Shown: piece by piece, positions 46,161 through 55,446 of the stretch
How the letters are laid out: each line of letters begins with the position of its first letter
Position numbering within the stretch: the first letter of the stretch is position 1
Assembly: GCF_017312485.1 (NCBI RefSeq)
Contig: NZ_BMBA01000001.1
Coordinates: 1,006,396-1,070,395 of the forward strand
Direction: 5' to 3'
Source: Clostridium zeae
Lineage (GTDB): Bacteria; Bacillota; Clostridia; Clostridiales; Clostridiaceae
Length of the DNA: 64,000 nucleotides
Made by a program: the position numbers and the translations under genes
Notes under the pieces: generated by a model
Databases searched by the model: none
What the model was told of the DNA's origin: nothing
Seen by the model: the letters and a program-made list of their open reading frames with translations, nothing else

Positions 46161-47360
46161 TCACCTTTTAGGTTCAATTTTAAAATTACCGCTTCCATCT
46201 TTCATCTTTACTTCAATCTCCTGCAAGGAATTTAAAGTATCTATATCTTGAACTAACTTTCCATTGTTATCCTCTATTATAGCATAACCTTTGTTCAAAA
46301 CATTTATTGGATTGAGTAATGTTAACATATTATTTATATTAATTAGATTTGATCTATTATTTTCAATTTTTTTCATTATTAGATTAGTCAATTTTTCTTT
46401 TTTGCTGTCTACATCTCTATATTTGTTAATTATCAAATTCTTTGGACTATTATTTTCTAAGATTCTATTAACATAGTTTATTTTTTCTTTTTCATTGATT
46501 ATCCTACTATTAATAAATTGATTCAAATATGCCTTATGCCTAATTAAATTGTTATTTATTTCTTCAAGCTTAGGAGCTACAACTTCTGCAGCAGCAGATG
46601 GTGTAGGTGCTCTCAAATCACTTACAAAATCAGTTATAGTAAAATCTATTTCATGTCCTACCCCAGAAACTACAGGAATTTTTGATTTAAATATTTCATA
46701 AGCTAAACTTTTGTCATTAAATGCCCAGAGTTCTTCAATAGAACCTCCTCCACGGCTTATTATAATCACATCAGCGCTCTTTTTTTTATTAAAATACTTT
46801 ATTCCCTCTATTAGACTAACTGGTGCATCTTTACCTTGAACTAATGATGGATATATAACTATATCTAAATAAGGACTTCTTCTTTGTAATACATTTATTA
46901 TATCTCTTATTGCAGCTCCCGTTTCAGAAGTGATAACACCTACTGTCCTTGGTAAATATGGAATAGGCTTTTTGTATTTTTCATCAAAAAGCCCTTCATT
47001 TAATAGCTGTTTCTTTAATTGCTCGAATTGAGCATATAAGTCCCCTACTCCATATTCATTTATCTCTTTGCAATAAACCTGATACGAACCATCTCTAGTA
47101 TATATTGAAAGTCTTCCTCTTATCTCAACCTTTGTCCCATCCTTAATACTTGGCGATACATTCACAGCATCACTCTTAAAAATAACACAATTCACCTTGC
47201 TATTTTCATCCTTTAAGGAAAAATAAATATGTCCACTTGAATGAACTTTAAAGTTAGACACTTCTCCTTTGACTTTTAGATTGTTAAGAATAAAATCATT
47301 ATCTGCTATTTTTTTTAAATAATTATTAACTTCTGTTACCGAAAGAGTCTTTAGAATCAT
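46161..47360 (-). CDS. xseA: exodeoxyribonuclease VII large subunit
   Basis: About 399 residues: N-terminal OB-fold ([20 protein letters not shown]), central catalytic domain with [30 protein letters not shown] and [20 protein letters not shown], then a C-terminal coiled coil. It degrades single-stranded DNA to short oligonucleotides as a complex with XseB. The start at 47360 overlaps the 3' end of folD by 35 bases, an unusually long overlap for this operon but consistent with the N-terminal [16 protein letters not shown]. Confidence 0.94.
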   Translation of the reverse strand: MILKTLSVTEVNNYLKKIADNDFILNNLKVKGEVSNFKVHSSGHIYFSLKDENSKVNCVIFKSDAVNVSPSIKDGTKVEIRGRLSIYTRDGSYQVYCKEINEYGVGDLYAQFEQLKKQLLNEGLFDEKYKKPIPYLPRTVGVITSETGAAIRDIINVLQRRSPYLDIVIYPSLVQGKDAPVSLIEGIKYFNKKKSADVIIISRGGGSIEELWAFNDKSLAYEIFKSKIPVVSGVGHEIDFTITDFVSDLRAPTPSAAAEVVAPKLEEINNNLIRHKAYLNQFINSRIINEKEKINYVNRILENNSPKNLIINKYRDVDSKKEKLTNLIMKKIENNRSNLININNMLTLLNPINVLNKGYAIIEDNNGKLVQDIDTLNSLQEIEVKMKDGSGNFKIEPKR

Positions 47361-48198
47361 AATCTTCCATCGCCTCACATACATTTAAAAATAGAAGGGT
47401 AGTTGTAAGTGATCCTACTCCTCCTGGTACTGGAGTAATCATTGCAGCTTTTGTTACTACGTCATCAAACAAAACATCACCAGTGATCTTTCCGTTTAAC
47501 GAAGAAGTTCCTACATCTATTACCACTGCATCCTTCTTTATATAACTCTTATCTATAAAATGTGGTTTTCCCATAGCTACAACTAAAATATCCGCTTCAC
47601 TACAAACATCCTTTAGATTATTTGTTCTTGAATGGCATATTGTTACAGTTGAGTTCTTTTGGAGAAGTAATTGTGCAACAGGCTTCCCTACAACATTGCT
47701 TCTGCCTACTACTACAGCTTTTTTTCCTTCTAGAGGAATATTATAGTAGTCTAATAGCGTCATTACACTTCTTGGAGTACATGGGATAAATCCGTCATTT
47801 CCACTATAAAACTTTCCTATTGATACATCAGTAAGACAATCTATGTCCTTTGAAGGATCTATAGCAGCAATAATCTTCTTTTCATCAAGACTAGCTGGCA
47901 AAGGTAGTAATAAAATTATACCGTTAATATCTTTATCCTCATTTAATTGCTTTATAGTATTAATCGCTTCCTCTTCAGAACAACTAGAAGTCAAATTAAT
48001 TTTCTTATAATCAATCCCCAAATCAGCTGCAATCTTAAACTGACTGTTTTGATAGTAAATTGAACCACCATCATCTCCAATAAGGATTGAAGCAACTGTT
48101 GGAACTTTCTTTCCTTTTTCAATACTACTTCTTACAAATTCTTTGATATCTTCCTTAACGGTTGCTGCAACTTTCTTTCCATCAATTATCTCGCCCAT
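47326..48198 (-). CDS. folD: bifunctional methylenetetrahydrofolate dehydrogenase/cyclohydrolase
   Basis: 290 residues from the ATG at 48198 (eight bases after GGGGG). Interconverts methylene-, methenyl- and formyl-tetrahydrofolate in one-carbon metabolism. Catalytic Tyr-Lys region YYQNSQFKIAADLGI, NADP-binding VVVGRSNVVGKPVAQLL, and the PVPGGVGSLTTTLL motif are intact. The C-terminus runs 35 bases into xseA. It follows nusB by 26 bases in the same operon. Confidence 0.95.
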   Translation of the reverse strand: MGEIIDGKKVAATVKEDIKEFVRSSIEKGKKVPTVASILIGDDGGSIYYQNSQFKIAADLGIDYKKINLTSSCSEEEAINTIKQLNEDKDINGIILLLPLPASLDEKKIIAAIDPSKDIDCLTDVSIGKFYSGNDGFIPCTPRSVMTLLDYYNIPLEGKKAVVVGRSNVVGKPVAQLLLQKNSTVTICHSRTNNLKDVCSEADILVVAMGKPHFIDKSYIKKDAVVIDVGTSSLNGKITGDVLFDDVVTKAAMITPVPGGVGSLTTTLLFLNVCEAMEDYDSKDSFGNRS

Positions 48199-48224
48199 AT
48201 TCATAGCCCCCAAACTTACTAAAA

Positions 48225-48629
48225 CTACATATCTTTTAATGCTTTATCTAATACTCCATTAATGAAAGAAACTGATTTCTCATCTGAGAACTTCTTAGCA
48301 ATCTCTAAAGCCTCATTAATAGCTACTTTATTGGGAATATCTTCAAAATGAAGTATTTCATAAAGCGCTACTCTTAAAATTGATAGATTAACTTTTGACA
48401 CTCTACCAAGCTTCCAGTTAACTAAATACTTTTCTATAACAGCATCTAATTGTTCTTTATTTTCGTTTACGCCATTAATAACTTGATTTAAATATGTATC
48501 ATCTATTTCAGTTATGTCACCTTCAAAATCTTCTTTAAAGCTCTCTATAGCTTCTGATGGCTCTTCTTTATTTATCATCATTTGGTATGTAAGTTGTACT
48601 GCAATTTCTCTAGTTTTTATTCTGTTCAT
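48225..48629 (-). CDS. nusB: transcription antitermination protein NusB
   Basis: 134-residue all-helical RNA-binding factor for rRNA antitermination with NusE (S10). Family landmarks are TREIAVQLTYQMMIN at the start, WKLGRVSKVNLSILRVALYE and IPNKVAINEALEIAKKFSDE. AGGAGG precedes the ATG. It is the first gene of the nusB-folD-xseAB-ispA-dxs run. A family A repeat lies in its leader. Confidence 0.95.
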   Translation of the reverse strand: MNRIKTREIAVQLTYQMMINKEEPSEAIESFKEDFEGDITEIDDTYLNQVINGVNENKEQLDAVIEKYLVNWKLGRVSKVNLSILRVALYEILHFEDIPNKVAINEALEIAKKFSDEKSVSFINGVLDKALKDM

Positions 48630-48672
48630 ATGTCCTCCTAGACTTTAAAAGGTATTAATATTTTATATAATC

Positions 48673-48778
48673 AAAAAAAGTCGCTGAAGCGATTTTTTTC
48701 AGTGAGTTTTTTTACGCATCTGCCTTTCCGAATTCATATGAGGAAAATTTGGCAGGCGAATAAGTTTTATCTTTTTTA
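48673..48778 (+). repeat. dispersed repeat family A, copy A5
   Basis: AAAAAAAGTCGCTGAAGCGA start, the core CGCATCTGCCTTTCCGAAT, a GAGGAAAATTTGGCAGGCGA segment and the T-rich end. It is in the leader of nusB and in opposite orientation to it, as A1 is for the LacI-family gene. Confidence 0.8.
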
Positions 48779-49238
48779 CAATATAGTCATAAAAAATTTC
48801 TAAAACCATTGAAATCTATAGATTTATTTAGCTTAAAAATTTTATAAGTTCCTACACGGTAAAATAAGTCCATTATATTTTATAAGTTCTTTCCATTGCT
48901 TTCATTATAACAAATCCTAGATTAACACACTAATTAAATTAGTAAATATCCTCTAGTAATAATTGATCAAAAACATCTAAAAGGGTAAATATAAAAAAAT
49001 ATTTATGGATTTTATTAGTATACATTTAAAAGTATAACATTATTATTATAGTCGAAAAATAAAAAGCTTAAACAGTGAGACTACGTTACTTATTAATAAA
49101 TCTACTAATATACAGCTCTTAACTCAACCATTAATTTATACAGTCCAGAAATTCTTCTGAGCTAACTATTTTAAAACTAGTATAAATTAAGTTTTCGTAA
49201 TTATCCCAAGTTGTTCAACTATATAATTCTACACAAGG
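48779..49238. other. long AT-rich interval between nusB and asp23
   Basis: About 460 bases with no supported gene, repeat or RNA fold. It must hold the nusB promoter. Confidence 0.5.
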
Positions 49239-49261
49239 AAATACCCTCTGTAAACAGAGGG
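49239..49261 (-). terminator. terminator after asp23
   Basis: CCCTCTG (49244-49250) pairs with CAGAGGG (49255-49261), loop TAAA. Only a short T-rich tail follows on the minus strand. Confidence 0.6.
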
Positions 49262-49268
49262 TTTAAAA

Positions 49269-49661
49269 CTACTCATGAACTTCTTCTGACTTCTCATCAT
49301 TCTTAGGAACAATTATGTTTTGTATAAAAATATTAACTGCTGCAACAGATAATCCTGTCATAGCTTCAACAGTCTTTTTAACATTATCTTGAACCTGCAC
49401 AACTACGTCAGGAATTCTTGTTCCATAAAGTACTGCTAAAGTTAACTCTATCTGTGCTTCACCATTTTCAATTGATACTTTTACACCTTTTCCAGTATTC
49501 TTCTTACCAGTAAATATTTGAGTTATTCCACCAGTAACACCTGGATTACTTTCTACTACTCCACTAATTTCTGCTGCAGCTATACCAGCTATAACACTAA
49601 CAACTTCATCAGAAATCTTTACAACTCCAACGTTTGTTTCTTCTCTATTTAATTCTTCCAA
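49269..49661 (-). CDS. Asp23/Gls24-family envelope stress protein (YqhY)
   Basis: 130 residues. The family signature VKISDEVVSVIAGIAAAEISGV and the valine-rich GVKVSIENGEAQIELTLAVLYG are clear. The C-terminal helix contains VKKTVEAMTGLSVAAVNIFIQ, followed by an acidic tail. The start codon is TTG nine bases after GGAGG. In Bacillus and Clostridium the yqhY gene sits between spoIIIAH and nusB as here and is linked to fatty-acid synthesis control and envelope integrity. It follows spoIIIAH by about 85 bases. Confidence 0.9.
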   Translation of the reverse strand: MEELNREETNVGVVKISDEVVSVIAGIAAAEISGVVESNPGVTGGITQIFTGKKNTGKGVKVSIENGEAQIELTLAVLYGTRIPDVVVQVQDNVKKTVEAMTGLSVAAVNIFIQNIIVPKNDEKSEEVHE

Positions 49662-49746
49662 CGCTCACAACCTCCTTAAGCTTTACATTAGCAAAACCTG
49701 TTAATCATAGGTATATTATATCAAAATATTATTGTGAATACAATTG

Positions 49747-50250
49747 TTATTGTTTTGCCTCTATTACAACATCTTTTATCTTTGAAACGCTAGCTACAGA
49801 TTCTTGTATTTGTATGCTTTGCTTTTCATTTAAGCTGTCTTTTGACTTAACTATTACTCTAGCTTTATTTCCTTCTATTAGGCAAAGTGCATCATCAAAT
49901 CCTTTACCTTTTACACTTAATTCAATTCTAGTTTCATAATCTCTAGCCATTGTTAAAGCTGTAAGCTCTTTTTGAGCCTCAGTTTTTTGATTTGCAGATG
50001 TATTCTTATCTTCTATTATAGATTTTAAGTTCTGCATTGTTTGAGAGTCTTGTTGCTCTCTATCGTTTCTTGATTCATAGAAATAATCCTTTGTGTTTGA
50101 TGTTTGCTTGTCAGTGTTTGTGAATGGTAATGATGTTAAGTTACTGCCTGTCCCATCATCGACTTGTCCATTAACCCTCGCTGCTAAGATACCAGCACAT
50201 ACTATAAGTGCTAGTAGTGTTAAAATTATACCTGCTTGTTTTCTGTTCAT
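49747..50250 (-). CDS. spoIIIAH: stage III sporulation protein AH
   Basis: 167 residues. An N-terminal transmembrane helix (about 5-24) and an extracytoplasmic YscJ/FliF-like ring-building domain (about 80-165). It forms the mother-cell half of the channel that docks with SpoIIQ in the forespore. A linker rich in Asp, Ser and Thr joins the two. Last gene of the spoIIIA operon. GGGAGG precedes the ATG. Confidence 0.93.
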   Translation of the reverse strand: MNRKQAGIILTLLALIVCAGILAARVNGQVDDGTGSNLTSLPFTNTDKQTSNTKDYFYESRNDREQQDSQTMQNLKSIIEDKNTSANQKTEAQKELTALTMARDYETRIELSVKGKGFDDALCLIEGNKARVIVKSKDSLNEKQSIQIQESVASVSKIKDVVIEAKQ

Positions 50251-50288
50251 TTACAAAAACCTCCCATCTGTTTTCATAGAATTATATG

Positions 50289-50885
50289 CTACTTTTTCAT
50301 CGGATATACATTAACTTTATCCATTGGCAAATTATATAAATTCGACACTGCTTTTGAAATGTCGTATTTTATCTTACTATTTTCTGAACCTTCAGCTACA
50401 ACAACTACTCCAACCACTTTTGGCTTATATGTTTTCACTATAAGAGGCTCATTTCCACTACTATTGGAAGTTATAACAACCTTACTTGAATCTGACTCTT
50501 GACTGTTACTTTGTTTCCCTCCCTCCTTGTCAGTGGTTTCATTAGTATTTTTTTGAGAATTTGTGTCTACTGCTGGAACCTTGGTTTCGTCACTTTCAAA
50601 GGTTATCATTACATCTACATTCCCAACCCCCTCTATTTGTTTTAAGATATTTTTAAGTTGACTCTTTTGCTCATCCTCATACTGTTGTCTTGTTTGTTTA
50701 TCTGTCGCAACACTCTGTTGTGTATTATTTTGATTTGAAGAAAATGTAGGTATCATTGGTTTATTTGTAAAAAAAGTAAACACTATATAAATAAATATAA
50801 ATGTTAAACATATTAAAATTAAATTTTTTGTCTTAGCACCTTCTGAAGAGTTTTTTAGCTTTTGGAATAACTTTGAAAAATCCAC
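50289..50885 (-). CDS. spoIIIAG: stage III sporulation protein AG
   Basis: 198 residues. One transmembrane helix (about 22-41) and an extracytoplasmic ring-forming domain (about 70-195) with a long Ser/Asn/Asp-rich insertion (about 110-145). SpoIIIAG forms a large oligomeric ring within the feeding-tube channel. The C-terminal IKYDISKAVSNLYNLPMDKV is family-typical. The start is GTG. Confidence 0.92.
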   Translation of the reverse strand: MDFSKLFQKLKNSSEGAKTKNLILICLTFIFIYIVFTFFTNKPMIPTFSSNQNNTQQSVATDKQTRQQYEDEQKSQLKNILKQIEGVGNVDVMITFESDETKVPAVDTNSQKNTNETTDKEGGKQSNSQESDSSKVVITSNSSGNEPLIVKTYKPKVVGVVVVAEGSENSKIKYDISKAVSNLYNLPMDKVNVYPMKK

Positions 50886-50892
50886 TTTCTAA

Positions 50893-51438
50893 TCACTCAC
50901 CTTTATACACATATATTTTTTTCTCATCTATATTTAGCTCCTTACTTAATATGCTTTTAATTTGTTTGCTTGTAGTAGAGTTAAATTCTTGTTTATTTGT
51001 ACTATTTACAGTTGTACTATTTACCTTTTTATCTTTTACATAAACTTCGATATGATTTATATCAAAACTTGTCGCTTTTACATCAAGCTTACCTGAAATT
51101 TTTACATCGCAGTTTAAGTCACTTAAATTAGTTTTTATCAATTGGACACAGTTCTTTTCTAGATTAGAAAAGAACTTTTCTTCTGTAACACTAGTGGTGC
51201 TGCTATTATCAGCATTTGAAGCAGCAATATTCTCATATTTTGCTACAAAAGTATTAATATCTATAGTGTTCTTGGTAAATAGCCTTATAAACGGATTTAT
51301 AATAACTGCTATTAAAATAAGACCAAGAACAAATTTCACATATTTCTTTGTACTGTTATCAGGCAATAATAACTCTATTGCAGTCATGAATATTAAGGTT
51401 GTACATAAAGAGATTATCCAGCTTCTAAGTAGATCCAT
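50893..51438 (-). CDS. spoIIIAF: stage III sporulation protein AF
   Basis: About 181 residues from the ATG at 51438, preceded by GGGAGG. The longer frame upstream would run into spoIIIAE. Two N-terminal transmembrane helices (about 8-27, 36-55) and an extracytoplasmic domain ending in KELNIDEKKIYVYKGE. Part of the mother-cell membrane platform of the SpoIIIA-SpoIIQ channel. Confidence 0.9.
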   Translation of the reverse strand: MDLLRSWIISLCTTLIFMTAIELLLPDNSTKKYVKFVLGLILIAVIINPFIRLFTKNTIDINTFVAKYENIAASNADNSSTTSVTEEKFFSNLEKNCVQLIKTNLSDLNCDVKISGKLDVKATSFDINHIEVYVKDKKVNSTTVNSTNKQEFNSTTSKQIKSILSKELNIDEKKIYVYKGE

Positions 51439-51443
51439 AAGCT

Positions 51444-52604
51444 CTAACCTCCCACTATGAACTTGCCTGCACTTGACATTATTGCAGTCATAACAAAAAA
51501 CATAACTGTTATACTTATAAGGCTCGAGGTAATTAAAACTAAAGAATCTGCAGCGGTCGTTATACAACTTACAATCCTTTTATCCGCTACAGGTTCTATA
51601 ACAGCAGCAGAAATTTTATAGATAAAAACCATAACTACCATCTTTATTATCGGAAAAAGCATTAAGAATATCATAATTATAAGTCCAATAGAACTTACAG
51701 CATTCTTAAGTAGCAATGAGTATCCAGCCACAGTGGCTATAGCATCAGACAAAGCTTTTCCAACTATTGGTATAAAATTATCTACAGCAAATTTTGCTGT
51801 CTTTAAAGTTACTGCATCTATTGTATTTGATGCTATTCCCCTAACCGTAAGTAATCCAATGAAAATTGTAAGCACTATTCCTTGCATCCACAAAATCACT
51901 TGCTTACCTACTTTCACGAGTCCGTCAATTTTGTGCTCATTTGATATATTGTTTACGAACCCTAGGACGAATATCATCAAGATTAATGGAATTATTATGT
52001 CTACATATAGTCTAGGCGTTAAGCTAACTGCACCTAGGACTATAGGATCCATTGTAGCTGCCTGAGTTATTCCGCCAGCTGTTGACAATAAAAGCACAAG
52101 TGCCGGCAATAACACAGCAACAAAGTCTGTAAGCTGTTTAATAGTATCCTTCGCTAAGTTTACTGATATCAAGAAACTCTTACTTAGTATAAGTATCATC
52201 ACAGCGTAACAGGCGTAAAATGCTATATTACTTATGTTTTCACTGGAGAAAGCTCCTTGTATATTTTTTAAAAGAGTACTAAGAATAGCAAGGACTATTA
52301 CTGATATCATTAATTTTAGTGTTGACTGCACCTCTTTAACGAATACACTTACACAGGCTCCAACGATCCTATCAAAGCTTAGAGGATCTTTTCCATCCTT
52401 CAAATAGCTTTTGACATATTCACTTGGACTCATACCATTCATGATTTCTTCATTAGTTTTCATATTATCCATATATTGATATAACCTTTGTATTTGATTA
52501 CTATTATCTATTTGTTGCTTGTCCACATTATCATCTGCGTATACCACTTTACTGGTCATGATGACCAGAAAAAAACTTATTAGTAACGTATACCATTTTT
52601 TCAT
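51444..52604 (-). CDS. spoIIIAE: stage III sporulation protein AE
   Basis: About 386 residues. An N-terminal signal-like helix (YTLLISFFLVIMTSKVVYA) and then about eight transmembrane helices make it the main polytopic subunit of the mother-cell complex. Family-typical segments are LTDFVAVLLPALVLLLSTAGG and FIPIVGKALSDAIATVAG. The ATG at 52604 lies one base past the overlapping spoIIIAD stop codon, with AGGTG upstream. Confidence 0.93.
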   Translation of the reverse strand: MKKWYTLLISFFLVIMTSKVVYADDNVDKQQIDNSNQIQRLYQYMDNMKTNEEIMNGMSPSEYVKSYLKDGKDPLSFDRIVGACVSVFVKEVQSTLKLMISVIVLAILSTLLKNIQGAFSSENISNIAFYACYAVMILILSKSFLISVNLAKDTIKQLTDFVAVLLPALVLLLSTAGGITQAATMDPIVLGAVSLTPRLYVDIIIPLILMIFVLGFVNNISNEHKIDGLVKVGKQVILWMQGIVLTIFIGLLTVRGIASNTIDAVTLKTAKFAVDNFIPIVGKALSDAIATVAGYSLLLKNAVSSIGLIIMIFLMLFPIIKMVVMVFIYKISAAVIEPVADKRIVSCITTAADSLVLITSSLISITVMFFVMTAIMSSAGKFIVGG

Positions 52605-52606
52605 AA

Positions 52607-52996
52607 TCACACCTGCATTATACTTAATATAGAGTCCAGTACAGCCATAAGTACCGGGATTGATAATACCAGTATCATAACTTTTCCTGAAAACTCAACC
52701 TTTGATGCTATACTATTTGCTCCTGAATCTTTGCATATTTCACTACAGAAAGATGTAAGATATGCTATTCCAACAATTTTTAGTACAATTCCGATATAAG
52801 CAGTATCTATATTAGCTTTGTTTGCCATATTGTTTACAAAATCAATTATTTGAGTTATTTGAGGAATCAGTACAAGAAATATCAATATTCCTGCGACTAT
52901 TGATATGAATACTGAAATTTCACTTTTCCTTTCTTTTAGCAGCAGATATAGGAATAAAGATACAAAACAAAATCCAACAATCTTTACAATAAGCAT
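52607..52996 (-). CDS. spoIIIAD: stage III sporulation protein AD
   Basis: About 129 residues with four transmembrane helices (about 3-18, 27-46, 67-88, 105-125). Small integral subunit resembling SpoIIIAC, to which it is related. The ATG at 52996 is preferred over GTG two codons upstream. It overlaps the leader of spoIIIAE. Confidence 0.92.
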   Translation of the reverse strand: MLIVKIVGFCFVSLFLYLLLKERKSEISVFISIVAGILIFLVLIPQITQIIDFVNNMANKANIDTAYIGIVLKIVGIAYLTSFCSEICKDSGANSIASKVEFSGKVMILVLSIPVLMAVLDSILSIMQV

Positions 52997-53004
52997 GTCC
53001 ACAC

Positions 53005-53202
53005 CTAAAGCATAAACATGGTTTTTACTGAATCGAATAACTTACTGATTAAATTTATAACCATGGTAAGTATTATCACAATTCCAGCAATATTAGCTAT
53101 AGTAGCAACATCATCTTTTCCACTGCCTTTCAAGACTTTATCAATGATAAGCAATATTATACCTGCGCCTGCAATTTTAAAAATGAGAGAAAGATCTAAC
53201 AT
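53005..53202 (-). CDS. spoIIIAC: stage III sporulation protein AC
   Basis: 65 residues with two transmembrane helices (about 5-22 and 33-52) separated by KVLKGSGKDD, matching the size and plan of SpoIIIAC. AGGAGG precedes the ATG. Confidence 0.93.
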   Translation of the reverse strand: MLDLSLIFKIAGAGIILLIIDKVLKGSGKDDVATIANIAGIVIILTMVINLISKLFDSVKTMFML

Positions 53203-53216
53203 TTACTCGCCTCCTA

Positions 53217-53738
53217 CTAAATCAAGAAGATAATTAGCATAAATCCAACACATACACCAAGTGATTTATACATCTTAGAATATTTATCGCACTCTTTTTC
53301 CGCTTTTTCTGTATTGCTTTTTATTCTGTCTATGGTTATGGAAAATATCTTTCTTTGCCCATCAATACCAGTAGTCCCCAAAGACTTTGCCAAATCTAAA
53401 ATTATATCTATGTCAACTTCGTTAAGATTAATCCTTTCCTTATGGAGCTCTAAACTATCCTTCGTAGACATAAACACGTTGTCAGCTTCATTATCTTTAA
53501 GTCTAGTACCTATAGAATAAAACAACTGTGCTATGGGATCTTTAAGTCTCTTTCCAGTATTAATAAAGGCTTCTGGTAATGGAGTAAAGGTATAGGTCAT
53601 TTCATTCTCTAAATTTACATATCCATTTATAAGTTCATGAAGGCAAAACACCCTTTTCTTAAACTTTTCTCCATATACAAACCCAGTTGCTGATGTCAAA
53701 GCCATTATTATAAGTAGCAGTAGATATTTAACCAACAT
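53217..53738 (-). CDS. spoIIIAB: stage III sporulation protein AB
   Basis: 173 residues. N-terminal transmembrane helix (about 3-22), helical soluble part with LHELINGYVNLENEMTYTFTPL and LGTTGIDGQRKIF, and a C-terminal transmembrane helix (SLGVCVGFMLIIFLI). The fold is related to type II secretion F proteins. It overlaps spoIIIAA by 11 bases. AGGTG lies upstream of the ATG. Confidence 0.92.
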   Translation of the reverse strand: MLVKYLLLLIIMALTSATGFVYGEKFKKRVFCLHELINGYVNLENEMTYTFTPLPEAFINTGKRLKDPIAQLFYSIGTRLKDNEADNVFMSTKDSLELHKERINLNEVDIDIILDLAKSLGTTGIDGQRKIFSITIDRIKSNTEKAEKECDKYSKMYKSLGVCVGFMLIIFLI

Positions 53739-54642
53739 TTATCACCTGCCCATCTGAATTAATGTCCACTATTTTATCTATGGTTCCAACTCCATTTTTA
53801 TTACTTAAAACTATTATTTTTTCGATGACTTTATTTTCAAGTAGCTTCTTAAATACTGGTCTACTATAAAGATCATATTCGTTGTTTCCATGTATAGTGG
53901 AGATAATATTCACTCCGCAATTAAAAGCCGAAACAATTGCTTCAACATCCCTGTCTGTACCAATCTCATCACATACGATAACTTCAGGAGACATACATCG
54001 TATAGCCATCATAAGTCCCACATATTTCAAACAGTTATCATAAATATCTGTTCTTACTCCTACATCCATCTGCGGAATCCCCATATGACATGCTGCGATT
54101 TCACTTCTCTCATCTATAACACATACTTTTTTCCCAGTTACATTATATTTTAAATATCCATTTGAAATATTTCTTACAAGGTCTCTAAGTAAAGTCGTCT
54201 TACCACATTTAGGAGGAGATACTAAGATAGTATTGTACACCTTGTCCCCTTTTGTGACATGTGGTAGTAAACTATCAGAACAACCTATTATTTCTCTGGC
54301 TATTCTTATATTTATAGAAAAAACCGACTTTAATGACTTTATTACTCCGTCATCATTTACCCAATGCCCTGTAACCCCTATTCTATGACCACCTCTAATA
54401 GTTATAAAACCTTGCTTTATGTCTTCCTCAAAGGCATAAACGGAGAAATTACTTATCTTGTTAAAGATATTATTAATTTCATTTTGATTAGTGGTGTAAT
54501 TTAGGATTACTTCTTTATTGTCTATGTTTAACATCACTGGTTTATTACACTTAAGTCTTATCTCTTGTAGTTTACTTGAATCTGGCCTATCTTCTATGAG
54601 CCTTAACAAATTTATCGGTAGAACATTTTTTAAATCATCCAT
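53728..54642 (-). CDS. spoIIIAA: stage III sporulation protein AA (ATPase)
   Basis: About 304 residues, a secretion-ATPase relative that powers the SpoIIIA-SpoIIQ channel. Walker A is the family form PPKCGKTTLLRDL (about 150-160), Walker B lies in PEVIVCDEIGTDRD, with GGHRIGVTGHW upstream and STIHGNNEYDL downstream. The ATG at 54642 is preceded by GGGGG. First gene of spoIIIAA-AH. No sigma-E promoter was assigned with confidence in the short leader, which directly follows a strong terminator. Confidence 0.95.
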   Translation of the reverse strand: MDDLKNVLPINLLRLIEDRPDSSKLQEIRLKCNKPVMLNIDNKEVILNYTTNQNEINNIFNKISNFSVYAFEEDIKQGFITIRGGHRIGVTGHWVNDDGVIKSLKSVFSINIRIAREIIGCSDSLLPHVTKGDKVYNTILVSPPKCGKTTLLRDLVRNISNGYLKYNVTGKKVCVIDERSEIAACHMGIPQMDVGVRTDIYDNCLKYVGLMMAIRCMSPEVIVCDEIGTDRDVEAIVSAFNCGVNIISTIHGNNEYDLYSRPVFKKLLENKVIEKIIVLSNKNGVGTIDKIVDINSDGQVINVG

Positions 54643-54732
54643 AAAATCCCCCTCTCTCAACTTTTGTTATTTGTATAATATTATTAAGTTAAGTAAAAAA
54701 ATATTACACCTGTTTAAAAAAAGTTATAAAGT

Positions 54733-54782
54733 AAAAAGAAGCCAGCAAATTATTTAACAAAATAATTTGCTGGCTTCTTTTT
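54733..54782. terminator. 22-bp perfect terminator hairpin upstream of spoIIIA
   Basis: Arms 54733-54754 and 54761-54782 are exact complements with A-run and T-run ends, so it can work in both directions. It closes the upstream CD1247-like gene and insulates the spoIIIA operon. Confidence 0.9.
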
Positions 54783-54859
54783 AAGGTTAGATCGTTAAAT
54801 GCTAAGTCTTTATACGACAACCAAATTAATTTTTATTCTCTACTTACTAAATAAGTAGT

Positions 54860-55225
54860 CTATTTATTGATTTCTGAGCCACAGTAAGGACATGGAATTA
54901 TAGTATTATTATCTAATGCAGACTGCTCAAAGAATATACCTTTTCCACAATTCTTACATGTTATCTCAACATATTCTTCATCTCCGCATTCCAAGTCATC
55001 TACAGATACATCTTCAAATAAATCCTCTTGTATATCAGAGATATCGTTATTTAAAAATTCTACATTTTCTGCTAAACTTTCTTGATTAACTTGAAGACTT
55101 TCTACCTCGTCACAAATATCACCTAAGATTTCTATTACAGCAGCTTTAAAATTTTTGTCTTCCGTACCAGAATCTCCACTAAGAAATTCACTAAGCTTTG
55201 ATATTTTTTCTTTTAATTCCTTCAT
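54860..55225 (-). CDS. CD1247-type zinc-ribbon protein
   Basis: 121 residues. A helical, acidic N-terminal two-thirds (KELKEKISKLSEFLSG, ILGDICDEVESLQ) is followed by a C-terminal zinc ribbon (CKNCGKGIFF and CPYCGSE). This is the organisation of the clostridial CD1247 N-terminal-domain family, found between efp and spoIIIAA in several species. Function unknown. AAAGGA precedes the ATG. It is a separate transcript between two terminators, with repeat B4 in its leader. Confidence 0.8.
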   Translation of the reverse strand: MKELKEKISKLSEFLSGDSGTEDKNFKAAVIEILGDICDEVESLQVNQESLAENVEFLNNDISDIQEDLFEDVSVDDLECGDEEYVEITCKNCGKGIFFEQSALDNNTIIPCPYCGSEINK

Positions 55226-55262
55226 ATTCTACACATCCTTTAAGTTAGGATAAAAACTTTAG

Positions 55263-55385
55263 GTGCTGTTAAAGCACCGTGTTGAAATTAATTGGTTAAT
55301 CATACACCGCTTTAATTCTAATTGCGCACTCATATAGCGTCTCCTGTATAACCAACTAATTGCCATATTTTTCTTAAAGATAGCC
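55263..55385 (+). repeat. dispersed hairpin repeat family B, copy B4
   Basis: Starts TGCTGTTAAAGCACCGTG and GTTGAAATTAATTGGTTA like B2, with a longer centre (about 35 extra bases), and ends AACCAACTAATTGCC..TTAAAGATAGCC. The right arm is partly degraded, so the hairpin is weaker. Confidence 0.7.
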
Positions 55386-55406
55386 AAACTTTATAAAGAA
55401 TAAAAT

Positions 55407-55443
55407 GAATATGCTAAGTTCATATTGAACTTAGCATATATTC
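55407..55443 (-). terminator. terminator of efp
   Basis: GAATATGCTAAGTTC pairs with GAACTTAGCATAT(AT)TC around ATATT. On the minus strand ATTTTATTC follows. It overlaps nothing but the last bases before the efp stop. Confidence 0.75.
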
Positions 55444-55446
55444 AGC

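Noticed and set aside
51439-51567. Longer N-terminus for SpoIIIAF
   Set aside because: It would overlap spoIIIAE coding sequence by over 120 bases and adds a Cys/Tyr-rich segment foreign to the family.
53890-54153. Plus-strand ORF within spoIIIAA
   Set aside because: Antisense shadow in a highly conserved gene without start signals.
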